From Mycobacterium colombiense (lineage in GTDB: Bacteria > Actinomycetota > Actinomycetes > Mycobacteriales > Mycobacteriaceae): a DNA stretch of 43,933 nucleotides. Position 1 is the stretch's first letter; each line of letters starts with the position of its first letter. Below the pieces are notes generated by a model. It was not told the DNA's origin, ran no database searches, and saw nothing but the letters and a program-made list of their open reading frames with translations. Location of the stretch: positions 1 to 43,933 of the forward strand of contig NZ_QMEU01000031.1 of assembly GCF_003284975.1 (NCBI RefSeq), read 5' to 3'. Made by a program: the position numbers and the translations under genes. Positions 10,596-18,912 of the stretch are shown here, piece after piece.

Positions 10596-10956
10596 AACAC
10601 TCGCGAGCTCAGGTACCCCGCGGCGCGGGTTGGGCGCCGCCGTTTCGGCCGAGGCTGACGCCGCGGGCCGTTTCGCCCGCCGTTACGTCGTCGAACGCCG
10701 TGCTCATGCAGGGCACAACTACCTCGGTTCTTCAGGGGTGGGAGCGAACACGCACCCGCGTCGCTCAAGACATGTAGCCCACTCCAGAGGTTAGCAGTCA
10801 TACGGCTGTCCCGTTTGACGCGTGCGTAAATACCTGAGGTCTAGATCACACGCTATTGTCAAACTATTAGTATGTTTTGTACGCTATTGTCAGATCGTCA
10901 GTTTGGAAACGGCCTAAACATCGTCTTGACCGTCTGCACCGCAAAAGGGGAAGCAC
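10596..10956. promoter_or_regulatory. Divergent intergenic region between TetR copy 2 and the exopolysaccharide operon
   Basis: 361 bp without a supported gene. The part next to the TetR gene (10600-10800) is GC-rich and featureless. The part nearer the PE-like ORF (about 10820-10920) is clearly AT-richer and holds the perfect palindrome ACCT-G-AGGT (10832-10840) and two 12-bp direct repeats described separately. A strong Shine-Dalgarno sequence (AAAAGGGGA) ends just before ATG 10957. Confidence 0.5.
10850..10892 (+). repeat. Two direct repeats ACGCTATTGTCA spaced 31 bp (regulator-site candidate)
   Basis: The 12-mer ACGCTATTGTCA occurs at 10850-10861 and again at 10881-10892, start-to-start distance 31 bp, close to three helical turns. 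The AT-rich ACTATTAGTATG lies between them. Same-face direct repeats upstream of an operon suggest an activator or cooperative repressor site. Confidence 0.5.
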
Positions 10957-11103
10957 ATGTCGTTCGTCACGGCGAACCGCTGGTCACAGGCCTCAACCGG
11001 CCGATGGACCACGGCTGACCAGCGGATTGTCGACGCATCGACGATCGCCTCCTCCTCTTCCGCTGTCGGCGCCGCCTCGGCCCGGCAGCCGGTCACGGTC
11101 TAG
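10957..11103 (+). CDS. Short PE-like ORF (probable vestigial PE) coupled to the PPE gene
   Basis: A 48-codon ORF starting MSFVTAN, the N-terminal signature of mycobacterial PE proteins (MSFV[TL]), behind the strong Shine-Dalgarno AAAAGGGGA. After this signature the sequence no longer resembles the roughly 100-residue PE domain and it ends early, rich in Ser and Ala (ASSSSAVGAASA). The stop TAG (11101-11103) is two nt before the PPE ATG, which itself lacks a ribosome-binding site, so the short ORF probably couples translation to PPE. It could be a degenerate PE remnant that now works as a leader peptide, or a genuine small protein. Confidence 0.55.
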   Translation: MSFVTANRWSQASTGRWTTADQRIVDASTIASSSSAVGAASARQPVTV

Positions 11104-11105
11104 AA

Positions 11106-12317
11106 ATGATCGATTTCGGAGCGCTTCCGCCGGAGATCAACTCCATCCGGATGTACACCGGACCCGGCCCGCTGTCGCTGATCGCCGCCGCGGTGGCGTG
11201 GGACGGCCTGGCCGCCGAATTGCATGCCGCATCGAGTTGCTACCGCACGGTAATCGCGGGCCTGACCACCCAGCGCTGGATGGGCCCGTCGTCGCTGGCG
11301 ATGGCATCCGCGTTCGCGCCGTACATGGCGTGGACGGCCGGGGCCGCCGCGCGGGCAGCGGAATCGGCCGGTCAGGCCCGGCTCGCCGTAGAGGTCTTCG
11401 AAGCCGCCTTCGCGGCGACGGTCCCCCCGCCGGCGGTCGCCGCCAACCGGGCACAGCTCGCGATGCTGGTCGCGACCAACTTCTTCGGCCAGAACGCGGC
11501 GGCGATCGCTGCCACCGAGGCCGAGTACGGCGAAATGTGGGCGCAGGACGCCGCGGCCATGTACGAGTACGCCGCGGGGTCGGCGGCCGCGTGCTCGGTG
11601 ACACAGTTCAACCCGGCGCCCAAGGTGACCAACGAGAGCGGGATGGCCGAGCAGGCCGCGACGGTCGGGCGGGTCGCCGCGCAAACCGAACAGGCAAACC
11701 TCGCCCAGGTGGTGTCGAAGGTGCCCACCACGCTGCACCAGCTTTCCTCGCCGATGAAGTCCAGCGTCTCCATGCTGACCGAGACCGGCGACGTCGGCAC
11801 CACCCTCGGCACCACCGGGAGCACGGCGACCGACTCGTCGATCATGACGGGCCTCGCGTCGGGTATACCCGGCGCCATTCCCAGCGCTTTCTCGGCGGCG
11901 GCGACCCCGCTATACGGGATGTCCTCGATCCTCGGCATGGCCCAAACCGCACAGGGCTTGGCGAATGCCGCCAGCAGCGGGGTCGCTGCCGCGGCGTCCG
12001 GGGCAGCCAGTGCGGCGAGCTCCGGCGCGGGCGCGCTCGGATCGCTCGGATCGATCGGCTCGGGTGTCTTCGGCAGCCTCGGCAGCGCCGCGTCGCTGGG
12101 CCCGCTGGCCGTACCGGCGAGCTGGACGAGCGTGATCCCGGCCGCCAACGGCGCCGTCTCCGCGCTGCCCGCCATCAACCTCGCCGGCGCGAACGTGCCC
12201 CCCAGCGTCATGGGGTCGCTGCCGCGCCTGGCGGCCGCGCCGGGCAAATCGCTCGGACCCCGATACGGCGTGATCCCGACCGTCATGACCCGCCCGCCGG
12301 CCGCCGGATACGCGTAA
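11106..12317 (+). CDS. PPE-family protein, PPE-SVP-like subgroup
   Basis: A 403-residue PPE protein. It begins MIDFGALPPEINS with the defining Pro-Pro-Glu at positions 8-10, has the WxG-containing helical hairpin (EMWAQDAAAMYEY, around residue 140), and an Ala/Ser/Gly-rich C-terminal region. Near residue 336 is LAVPASWTSV, a variant of the GxxSVPxxW motif of the SVP subgroup. PPE proteins are ESX (type VII) substrates that reach the mycomembrane or cell surface; some act as solute channels. Here PPE is the first full gene of a sugar-polymer operon, 55 bp before the RmlC-like gene. No intact PE partner or ESX gene is adjacent. Confidence 0.93.
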   Translation: MIDFGALPPEINSIRMYTGPGPLSLIAAAVAWDGLAAELHAASSCYRTVIAGLTTQRWMGPSSLAMASAFAPYMAWTAGAAARAAESAGQARLAVEVFEAAFAATVPPPAVAANRAQLAMLVATNFFGQNAAAIAATEAEYGEMWAQDAAAMYEYAAGSAAACSVTQFNPAPKVTNESGMAEQAATVGRVAAQTEQANLAQVVSKVPTTLHQLSSPMKSSVSMLTETGDVGTTLGTTGSTATDSSIMTGLASGIPGAIPSAFSAAATPLYGMSSILGMAQTAQGLANAASSGVAAAASGAASAASSGAGALGSLGSIGSGVFGSLGSAASLGPLAVPASWTSVIPAANGAVSALPAINLAGANVPPSVMGSLPRLAAAPGKSLGPRYGVIPTVMTRPPAAGYA

Positions 12318-12372
12318 GCCCACGCATGAGCGCAACGGTTTTCCAGGCCCGGTATTCAAGAAGGAGCGGTAA

Positions 12373-12945
12373 GTGAAATACACGCCCACCAAGGTCGCCG
12401 GGGTGACCATCATCGATCTCGAAATCCACCGTGACCACCGCGGGTTCTCCTCACGGACGTTCTGCGCCAGGGACTTCACCAATCACGGGCTGAATTTCGA
12501 TGTCTCGCAGACGAATATCGTCTTCAACTACACCCGGGGCACCGTGCGTGGGCTGTACCGTCAGGTGCCGCCACACGCCGAGGCCAAGCTCGTCCGCTGC
12601 ACGCGCGGAGCCATCGCCGCCGTTGCGGTCGACGTCCGTCCCGACTCGCTGACCTATGGCGACCACGTGATGGTCGACTTGAGCGCCGACGACCACCGGA
12701 CGCTGTACTTGCCGCCCTACGTTGCGCACGGCTTCCAGACTCAGGTCGACGACACCGAGGTCAGCTACCAGCTCAGCGGGGACTACGCGATGACCGACGA
12801 GCAGGGGATCCGCTGGGACGACCCCGAATTCGGCATCTCGTGGCCCATTCCGGTCACGGTCATCTCGGAGCAGGACGCGAGTTGGCCCGCACGCAAACCC
12901 AGATTGGTTCCCGTGGAACAGGTGGCGACATGCATCAGTCGGTAA
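12373..12945 (+). CDS. RmlC-like dTDP-sugar epimerase family protein lacking the catalytic histidine
   Basis: A 190-residue cupin of the dTDP-4-dehydrorhamnose 3,5-epimerase family, expected to act on a nucleotide-activated 4-keto sugar in the cytosol. Conserved features include HRGFSSRTF, KLVRCTRG, VDVRPDSLTYG, PPYVAHGF (His119) and SYQLSGDY (Tyr132, the usual acid). The usual RGLHYQ motif reads RGLYRQ: Tyr62 replaces the catalytic base His. The fold is probably intact but the normal epimerisation mechanism would be impaired. Start is GTG 12373 behind AAGGAG. It heads the sugar part of the operon and ends overlapping the next frame. Confidence 0.85.
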   Translation: MKYTPTKVAGVTIIDLEIHRDHRGFSSRTFCARDFTNHGLNFDVSQTNIVFNYTRGTVRGLYRQVPPHAEAKLVRCTRGAIAAVAVDVRPDSLTYGDHVMVDLSADDHRTLYLPPYVAHGFQTQVDDTEVSYQLSGDYAMTDEQGIRWDDPEFGISWPIPVTVISEQDASWPARKPRLVPVEQVATCISR

Positions 12946-14513
12946 TGATTCGCAACACCGTGGACATCATGCCCAGCCGGCGACCGCTGAAGCCCTGGCC
13001 CGCGGACACGACGGCATTGCACCGCGGCGACACCAACGGCTCCCCGGCAACCGCCGCTCCCGCGTCCTCGACCGGCGGCAACGCGTTGCGGCGCTGGCAG
13101 GATCAGTATTCGCAGTACCTGCGGATCAGCGACTCGGTGATCGTCGGCGCGTCGGTGCTGTTGGCTCAGTACGTCCGGTTCGGCGAGATCGCGAACACCT
13201 CGGGTTACTCGGACCCGATGATGACGCTGTTCTCCTTCCTCTTCGCGGCACTGTGGCTGTCGGCCCTCGCGGTGTTCCAGACGCGCTCGAGCCGGATCAT
13301 CGGGGCGGGCATCGAGGAGTACCGGCGGATCGGCACGGCATCCTTCTGGACATTCGGGATCATCGCGATGGTCACGCTGCTCGCCAAGGTCGATCTGGCC
13401 CGCGGCTATCTGGCCATCGCGCTGCCGGTCGGGACGCTGGCGTTGTTGGGAAGCCGCAGCGGGTGGCGCAAGCACGTCAACCGCAAGCGGGCCGAAGGCC
13501 ATTGCCAGACCCGCGTTTTGGCGATCGGCGACCGCCAGGCGGTGACCCACCTCGCGCATGAACTGGCCCGCAATCCGCTGGCCGGTTGCGTCGTGGTCGG
13601 TGTCTGCATCCCCGGTTATGGCCCGGGCCGCGGCAACACGCTGACCATCGGCGGCCGGGAAATCCCGATCCTGGGCGACCAGACCCATGCGGCCGCCGCG
13701 ATCGCCAGCTGCGGCGCGGACACGGTGGCGCTGACACAGACGGATCACTTTGGGATGCACGGGATCCGGGAGCTGATGTGGCAGCTCGAGACGATGGACG
13801 TCGACCTGGTGGTGTCCCCCGGCGTGATGGACGTGACCGCGGCGCGCCTGACGCTGCGCCTCACCGCGGGCCTGCCCCTGCTGCACGTCGACAAGCCGCA
13901 ATACGAAGGGGCGCACCGATTTCAGAAGCAGGCCTTCGACTTCCTGTTCTCGCTGGCGGCGCTGGTCGCCACCGCGCCCATTCTCATCGCTGCTGCCATC
14001 GCCATCAAGCTGACCAGCAGGGGGCCCGTCTTCTACCCGTCGGAACGCATCGGCGTCGACGGAAAGCCCTTCACGATGCTGAAGTTCCGCACCATGACCG
14101 ACGGCGCGGACACCCAGCTCGAGCAACTGCTGTCGCTCAACGAGGGCGCCGGCGGCATGCTGTTCAAGATGCGCGACGACCCCCGGGTCACGCCCGTCGG
14201 CAAGATCCTTCGCCGCTACAGCATCGACGAGCTGCCCCAGTTCATCAACGTCCTCAAGGGAGACATGAGCGTCGTCGGGCCGCGGCCTCCGTTGCGGCGC
14301 GAGGTCGACAACTACGAAAACGACGTGAAACGCCGGTTGCTGGTCAAGCCCGGAGTCAGCGGACTGTGGCAAGTGAGCGGCCGTTCGGACCTCTCCTGGG
14401 AAGAGTCGGTGCGGCTGGATCAGTCCTACGTCGACAACTGGTCGATGTCAGGCGATCTGGTGATTATCGCCAAGACGGTGAAAGCGGTACTCACAAGCCA
14501 CGGAGCCTACTAG
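12930..14513 (+). CDS. Polyprenyl-phosphate sugar-1-phosphate transferase (initiating PHPT, WbaP/CpsE type)
   Basis: Starts lipid-linked repeat-unit synthesis by moving a sugar-1-phosphate from a nucleotide sugar to decaprenyl/undecaprenyl phosphate at the inner membrane. The N-terminal half has about four transmembrane segments and a Rossmann-like CoA_binding_3 region (around TRVLAIGDRQAVTHLA). After a further membrane segment comes the bacterial sugar transferase domain: LKFRTMTDGAD, YSIDELPQFINVLKGDMSVV then GPRPPLR, and GVSGLWQVSGRSDL, all diagnostic. The ATG at 12930 is preceded by GGTGG and overlaps the RmlC-like gene by 16 bp (527 residues); ATG 12945 in the TAATG overlap is an alternative. 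Wzx follows 11 bp later. Confidence 0.94.
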   Translation: MHQSVMIRNTVDIMPSRRPLKPWPADTTALHRGDTNGSPATAAPASSTGGNALRRWQDQYSQYLRISDSVIVGASVLLAQYVRFGEIANTSGYSDPMMTLFSFLFAALWLSALAVFQTRSSRIIGAGIEEYRRIGTASFWTFGIIAMVTLLAKVDLARGYLAIALPVGTLALLGSRSGWRKHVNRKRAEGHCQTRVLAIGDRQAVTHLAHELARNPLAGCVVVGVCIPGYGPGRGNTLTIGGREIPILGDQTHAAAAIASCGADTVALTQTDHFGMHGIRELMWQLETMDVDLVVSPGVMDVTAARLTLRLTAGLPLLHVDKPQYEGAHRFQKQAFDFLFSLAALVATAPILIAAAIAIKLTSRGPVFYPSERIGVDGKPFTMLKFRTMTDGADTQLEQLLSLNEGAGGMLFKMRDDPRVTPVGKILRRYSIDELPQFINVLKGDMSVVGPRPPLRREVDNYENDVKRRLLVKPGVSGLWQVSGRSDLSWEESVRLDQSYVDNWSMSGDLVIIAKTVKAVLTSHGAY

Positions 14514-14524
14514 GCTCGCGAGCC

Positions 14525-15988
14525 ATGACCGAGCCGACGGCAGCCGATGCGGTGGTGCCGTCGGTACCGCTCACCCGGATGGCGCACGCGTTCTCGATCC
14601 AGTTGATCTGCCGCGCTCTGGGCATGCTGGCCTCGGTGGTCTCGGTGGCCATGACCGCTCGCTATCTGGGGCCCGGGCGTTACGGCCAACTCTCCATCGC
14701 GGTGCTTTTCGTCGCCATGTGGACCAGCCTGGCCGATCTCGGCATCGCCACGGTGATCGTGCGCCGGGTGACCTCCGGCCGCGGCGAACTGGAGCGCCTG
14801 GTGCGCATCAACAGCGGCCTGGCCCTGATCTATTGCGTCCCACTGGCGGTGCTGGCCGCCGTCTCGGGGTTGCTCATCTATCACGACCCCGAGGTGCGAG
14901 TGATGCTCGTCGTGCTCTCGGGAGCGTTGCTGATGCAGACCATGGTGACGCGTTTCGAGCCGGTATTTCTTGCCACCGTCCGGTTCTCGGCGGTGGCCAT
15001 CTCCGACGTCGCCGCCCGAACGGGCACCCTGGCCATGGTCGCCTGCCTGGTTGCGATGCGGTCGGACGTCATCTGGTTCGCCGTCGCACAGCTGATCCCG
15101 CCCGCCGTGCAGCTGCTGATCCAAGGCGCCGCGGCGACGCGGCATATCTCGGTGCGCCCGATCTTCGCACCGCGGGAGGCGGCCGACCTGTTACGGGAAA
15201 GCCTGCCGCTGATCGGTTTCCTAGTGGTCGGCCTGCTGTACTGCCGCGCCGACGGAGTGATCCTGTCCTTGCTGAGCACGCATTCCGAAGTCGGCTTGTA
15301 CGGGCTGGCCTTCACGGTCGCGTTCAACACCATCGTGGTCTCGCTGATCTTTCACAAGTCGACGCTGTCGACGGCCACCGAGCTGTTTTCGCGTGACGTC
15401 GCCGCCTTCGCGGGCTTTCTGCGCCGCAGCGTCGAGCTGATGTGCTTTGTCGCGATACCCGTGGCCACCGTCGGGGCGCTGCTGTCCGGACCGCTGATCG
15501 CGTTCTTCGGCGACAGGGCGTTCGTCGAGCGCGGCACGCCGACGCTGGCGCTGCTGTTCGTCGCGGCCGCCCTGCGTTTCGTCGGCGGCACCCTTGGCCA
15601 GGGGTTGGTCGCCAGTCATCATCAACGGATCCTGTTCTGGTTGACGATGGCCACGCTGGTGCTCAACGTCGCACTCAACCTCAGCCTCGCCGGGCGGTAC
15701 GGTGCGGTCGGGCCGGGCGTCGCGCTGGTGTGTACGGAGTTCTTCAACATGCTGGTCAGCACCTGCTGGTTGCGCCGTCACTGCGGCTACCGCACGCCGG
15801 TGCTGTTCGTGCTGCGGTTGCTGATCCCGACGGCAGCGAGTGTGGCTGTGGCGCTGCTGCTTTCGGGGCATCACGTCGTCGTGGTCCTGCTCGCCGCCGC
15901 CGCGGCCTACCTGGCTACCAGCGCCATCGCCGGCCCGCTCGGCTGGTCGAGCCTGACCTCCCTGCGCCGGAATCAGCTGGCGGCATGA
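14525..15988 (+). CDS. Wzx-type lipid-linked oligosaccharide flippase (MOP superfamily)
   Basis: A 487-residue integral membrane protein with around 12-14 hydrophobic segments. The N-terminus (MAHAFSIQLICRALGMLASV then ARYLGPGRYGQLSIA) is typical of polysaccharide transport (PST) proteins, which move the lipid-linked repeat unit across the inner membrane. It follows the PHPT gene after 11 bp and its stop overlaps the next start (ATGA). The context (PHPT, glycosyltransferases, Wzy and Wzz in the same locus) supports Wzx rather than a drug exporter. Confidence 0.9.
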   Translation: MTEPTAADAVVPSVPLTRMAHAFSIQLICRALGMLASVVSVAMTARYLGPGRYGQLSIAVLFVAMWTSLADLGIATVIVRRVTSGRGELERLVRINSGLALIYCVPLAVLAAVSGLLIYHDPEVRVMLVVLSGALLMQTMVTRFEPVFLATVRFSAVAISDVAARTGTLAMVACLVAMRSDVIWFAVAQLIPPAVQLLIQGAAATRHISVRPIFAPREAADLLRESLPLIGFLVVGLLYCRADGVILSLLSTHSEVGLYGLAFTVAFNTIVVSLIFHKSTLSTATELFSRDVAAFAGFLRRSVELMCFVAIPVATVGALLSGPLIAFFGDRAFVERGTPTLALLFVAAALRFVGGTLGQGLVASHHQRILFWLTMATLVLNVALNLSLAGRYGAVGPGVALVCTEFFNMLVSTCWLRRHCGYRTPVLFVLRLLIPTAASVAVALLLSGHHVVVVLLAAAAAYLATSAIAGPLGWSSLTSLRRNQLAA

Positions 15989-17844
15989 AACGCACAACGG
16001 ATCGGGCGTATCTGAAGCGCCCGGTCGCCGAGCCGACCGACCTGCCCACCGCCCGCTCGCTGGCGGTGCTCATCGCGCACCCTCGCAGCCACGAGTCGCT
16101 ACAGCGCTGCCTGGGCAATGTCGCCGAACAGCTGCCCGCGGTGGCGGTCTACGTCTACCACAACAGCGACGAGGATCTTCCGGAGCGCGCCGAGCTGGCC
16201 GCGAAATACCCTGCGGTGCAGTGGGTGTCGAAACCGGGCAATGGCGGCTTCGCCGCGGCGTGCAACGCGCTGGTGGACCACACCCCCGCCGATGCCGACC
16301 TGCTGGTGCTCGATCCCGAGGCGCGGCTGCTGGGCCCGCTCACCCGCACCCGGGAGTTACTTCGCGAGCCCCGGGTGGCGGCGGTTTCACCGATCGTGCG
16401 TGCCGCCGAAACCGGTTGGGCACCACGGGGCCTCGCAACCATGCGGCCCAGACCCGGTGCGGGCGCGACCGTGCTGGCGATCAACCGCGCGGCCTGGAAC
16501 GCCATCGGCGGCTTCGACGAGGAATTCTTCGGCTCCGGTGAGGCCGCCGACTGGCAGGCCCGAGCCCGCGCGGCGGGATGGCGCGTTGTGTTGGCCGACG
16601 AGCTCGGCGCCGAACGCGCCACCGCGCCACCCGCTGACTGCGATGCGGGCCGCGATCAGGACCTGCGCCGGGCCAACACCGCGCTGCTGCTCGAGCACCA
16701 AAAGAGTGTGCACCTCGCCGACGCGTATCTGGCCGGCGCCGCCCTGCTGGACCGGTTGCGGCGGCCACCGCGGGTCGCGCGTGGGGCCGCCCGAGGCCGG
16801 CGCACGCCCCTGCCGACGATCGTGATCACCACCAACCGCCTGGTCTACGGCGGGGCCGAGCGGCAAAAGGCGCTGCTGGCAACGGAATTGGTCCGTCGCG
16901 GCTTCCCGGTCACCATCGTCTGCGTTCAGCGGCTCGGCCCCCTGATCTCGGAGATTCCCGATGCCGTGCGCGTCGTGCGCCAACCCTGGTGGGCGCCCAT
17001 GGTCGACGTCGCCGAGGGTCAGGCGGTGGTCGTCACCGGCGACACCAACACCGAGGTGGGCTTCGGTAGTTTGTGGCGCGCGGCCGGCCGAAAGCGACGC
17101 TGGCTGGTTGCGCCGCACGTCCCGCCCGAGGAGGACCGGCCCATCTATTCGCGGCCGTTGACCGCGGCGATGCGGCGCGCCGACGGATTCATCGTGTTGG
17201 CGCAGCGGCATTGGGACATGCTGGTCGCCCAGCATCGGCTGCGGGGACGACGATTCATCGCACCCAACGGTGTCGCGGACACCGGTGAGCCGAGCCCCCG
17301 GGAGCGACCTGGCGGCGAGCCGGTGCATTTGGTGATGCTGTCCCGCATCGTCGAACACAAGAACCCCCACCTGCTGATCGAGGCGCTGAGCGGGCTCGAC
17401 GGGATGCCCTGGCGGTTATCCATTTTCGGCGACGGACCCGACCGGGAGAGGCTGCAGGCGGCCACCCCCGCCGGCCTGGGCGAGCGGGTGCAGTGGCGCG
17501 GCTGGTCGGCGGGACCCGGCCCGGCCCTGGCCGACGCCGATCTGCTGTGCGTGCCGAGCCGCTCCGAGGCCTTCCCGGTGGTGATCCTCGAGGCAATGTC
17601 GCGAGCCATACCGGTTGCGGCGTCGGCGGTTTGCGCTGTCCCGGAGATGCTGGACTTTGGCCGGGCCGGATTCCTCGTCGAGCCCGTGTCGGTCTCGGGC
17701 TGGCGAGAACAGCTGTCCCGGATCCTGGCCGACCCGGGCGCGTTGCCGTCGGTCGGGCGACGTGGCTACGAGCGCATGCGCAAGCACTACACAGTCGAGG
17801 CGATGGCCGATGCCTACCTCGATGCGATCGGGGCCGTGCTGTGA
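15985..17844 (+). CDS. Two-domain glycosyltransferase: GT2-like domain fused to GT4 domain
   Basis: A 619-residue protein with two catalytic folds. Residues about 20-235 form a GT2 domain (GT-A fold) with GNGGFAAACNALVD, LLVLDPEARL where the family has a DxD-type motif, and GGFDEEFFGSGEAADWQARA. Residues about 275-619 form a GT4 (GT-B) domain with TTNRLVYGGAERQKA, HLVMLSRIVEHKNPHLLIEA, IFGDGPDRERL and PSRSEAFPVVILEAMS (the EX7E motif). It probably adds two consecutive sugars to the repeat unit. The acidic residues of the GT2 half are atypical (DPE), so that half may be altered in specificity. It overlaps the flippase (ATGA) and the next glycosyltransferase (GTGA). Confidence 0.88.
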   Translation: MKRTTDRAYLKRPVAEPTDLPTARSLAVLIAHPRSHESLQRCLGNVAEQLPAVAVYVYHNSDEDLPERAELAAKYPAVQWVSKPGNGGFAAACNALVDHTPADADLLVLDPEARLLGPLTRTRELLREPRVAAVSPIVRAAETGWAPRGLATMRPRPGAGATVLAINRAAWNAIGGFDEEFFGSGEAADWQARARAAGWRVVLADELGAERATAPPADCDAGRDQDLRRANTALLLEHQKSVHLADAYLAGAALLDRLRRPPRVARGAARGRRTPLPTIVITTNRLVYGGAERQKALLATELVRRGFPVTIVCVQRLGPLISEIPDAVRVVRQPWWAPMVDVAEGQAVVVTGDTNTEVGFGSLWRAAGRKRRWLVAPHVPPEEDRPIYSRPLTAAMRRADGFIVLAQRHWDMLVAQHRLRGRRFIAPNGVADTGEPSPRERPGGEPVHLVMLSRIVEHKNPHLLIEALSGLDGMPWRLSIFGDGPDRERLQAATPAGLGERVQWRGWSAGPGPALADADLLCVPSRSEAFPVVILEAMSRAIPVAASAVCAVPEMLDFGRAGFLVEPVSVSGWREQLSRILADPGALPSVGRRGYERMRKHYTVEAMADAYLDAIGAVL

Positions 17845-18902
17845 ATTCGCCCCGGGTGCTTTGGCTTTCGCCGTGGACACGGCCGGCGGTGCGCGTGCAG
17901 GCCGAAGCGCTGCTGCGCCACGGCGCCGACGTGCTGTTGGTGACCTCCGACCAGCACCCGGAGTCCGACGCCGCGCGCGATTACGAGTTGGTGCTCGACC
18001 CGCGGTTCCGCACGGGCGCAACGTGGCTCCCGACGCTGCGAGCCTGGCGCCGCGTCCGTGAGTACCGGCCGGACGCGGTGATCGCCGAACTGGTCCGGGA
18101 TCCCCGCTGGATCGCGCTGGCCGGACGGGTCCCACGCATCCAGGTGGTGCACGACGATCGGCCACACGATCCCGACGAACTGACGCCGGCCTACGAACGT
18201 GCCGTCTTCGACCGCTGGGGCGCCCGTTCGGCGGCCACCGTCACCTATAGCGATTACGTCGCGAGCGCCGTCGCCGCGCGCCGTGACATCGCCGGCACGC
18301 CCATGCATGTCGTGCCGCTGGCCAGCGACCTCGACCTGGACCGGCTGCCGGCGTTCGTCGGGCCGCAAGGGCGCCGCGATTTCGTGATGTTCGGCCGCCT
18401 CAACCCGTACAAGAACGTCGACGTCGTGCTGGAGGCCTGGCAACGACATCTGCTCGGGGGCGCCTGGCGCGGAGACGATCTGGTGCTCATCGGCGGCGGG
18501 TCACTCGAGGCGACCGCCCTGCCCAAACACGCGCGCTGGCGCAACGGCAGCTTCCGCTACGCCGACGTCATCCCGGCGCTGGCCGCCGCGAAGGGTTCGA
18601 TCGCCCACTACCGGCGTGCTTCGCAAAGCGGCGTGCAAGTGCTCTCGATGCAATTGGGCGTCATGCCGATCGTGTCCACCGCCGGTGCCCTGCCCGAGTA
18701 CCAGCCACCGGGTCGTCCCCCGGTCGGCATCGACGACGTGGCCGGGCTCGCCGCCGCATTCGACGCCCTGGCCGACCCGGACGTCGCCGCGGCGCAAGGG
18801 GCCGAGGCCGCACGCCATTACGCACAGCGGTGCTCGGTCGACCTGGTCGCGGACCGCTTGCTGGAGGTCATCGCCGCGGTGACGACGGCCCGGCGGCGCT
18901 GA
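17841..18902 (+). CDS. GT4-like glycosyltransferase (GT-B fold)
   Basis: A 353-residue glycosyltransferase. The N-terminal half (PRVLWLSPWTRPAVRVQAEA, then HDDRPHDPDELTP) is the acceptor domain. The C-terminal half has VMFGRLNPYKNVDVVLEAW, DLVLIGGGSL, and a late segment SQSGVQVLSMQLGVMPIVS in place of the usual EGFG/EX7E loop, so the donor-binding loop is divergent. It starts at GTG 17841, overlapping the preceding stop by four bases. It is the last plus-strand gene of the PPE-headed operon and converges on the Alg13-like gene with a 10-bp gap. Confidence 0.82.
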   Translation: MNSPRVLWLSPWTRPAVRVQAEALLRHGADVLLVTSDQHPESDAARDYELVLDPRFRTGATWLPTLRAWRRVREYRPDAVIAELVRDPRWIALAGRVPRIQVVHDDRPHDPDELTPAYERAVFDRWGARSAATVTYSDYVASAVAARRDIAGTPMHVVPLASDLDLDRLPAFVGPQGRRDFVMFGRLNPYKNVDVVLEAWQRHLLGGAWRGDDLVLIGGGSLEATALPKHARWRNGSFRYADVIPALAAAKGSIAHYRRASQSGVQVLSMQLGVMPIVSTAGALPEYQPPGRPPVGIDDVAGLAAAFDALADPDVAAAQGAEAARHYAQRCSVDLVADRLLEVIAAVTTARRR

Positions 18903-18912
18903 CCGGAAACGC

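Noticed and set aside
9796..10956. Mobile-element boundary or integrase remnant near the cluster edge
   Set aside because: No transposase, integrase, terminal inverted repeats or tRNA target was found here or at the pabB side, so horizontal insertion cannot be claimed from this window.
10877..12376. 499-codon plus-strand frame covering the PE-like and PPE genes
   Set aside because: Out of frame with the PPE protein, Arg/Gly-rich, no start signal.
12783..14372. 529-codon open frame on the minus strand
   Set aside because: Antisense to the sugar-phosphate transferase; rich in Arg, Gln, His and Gly and without recognisable motifs.
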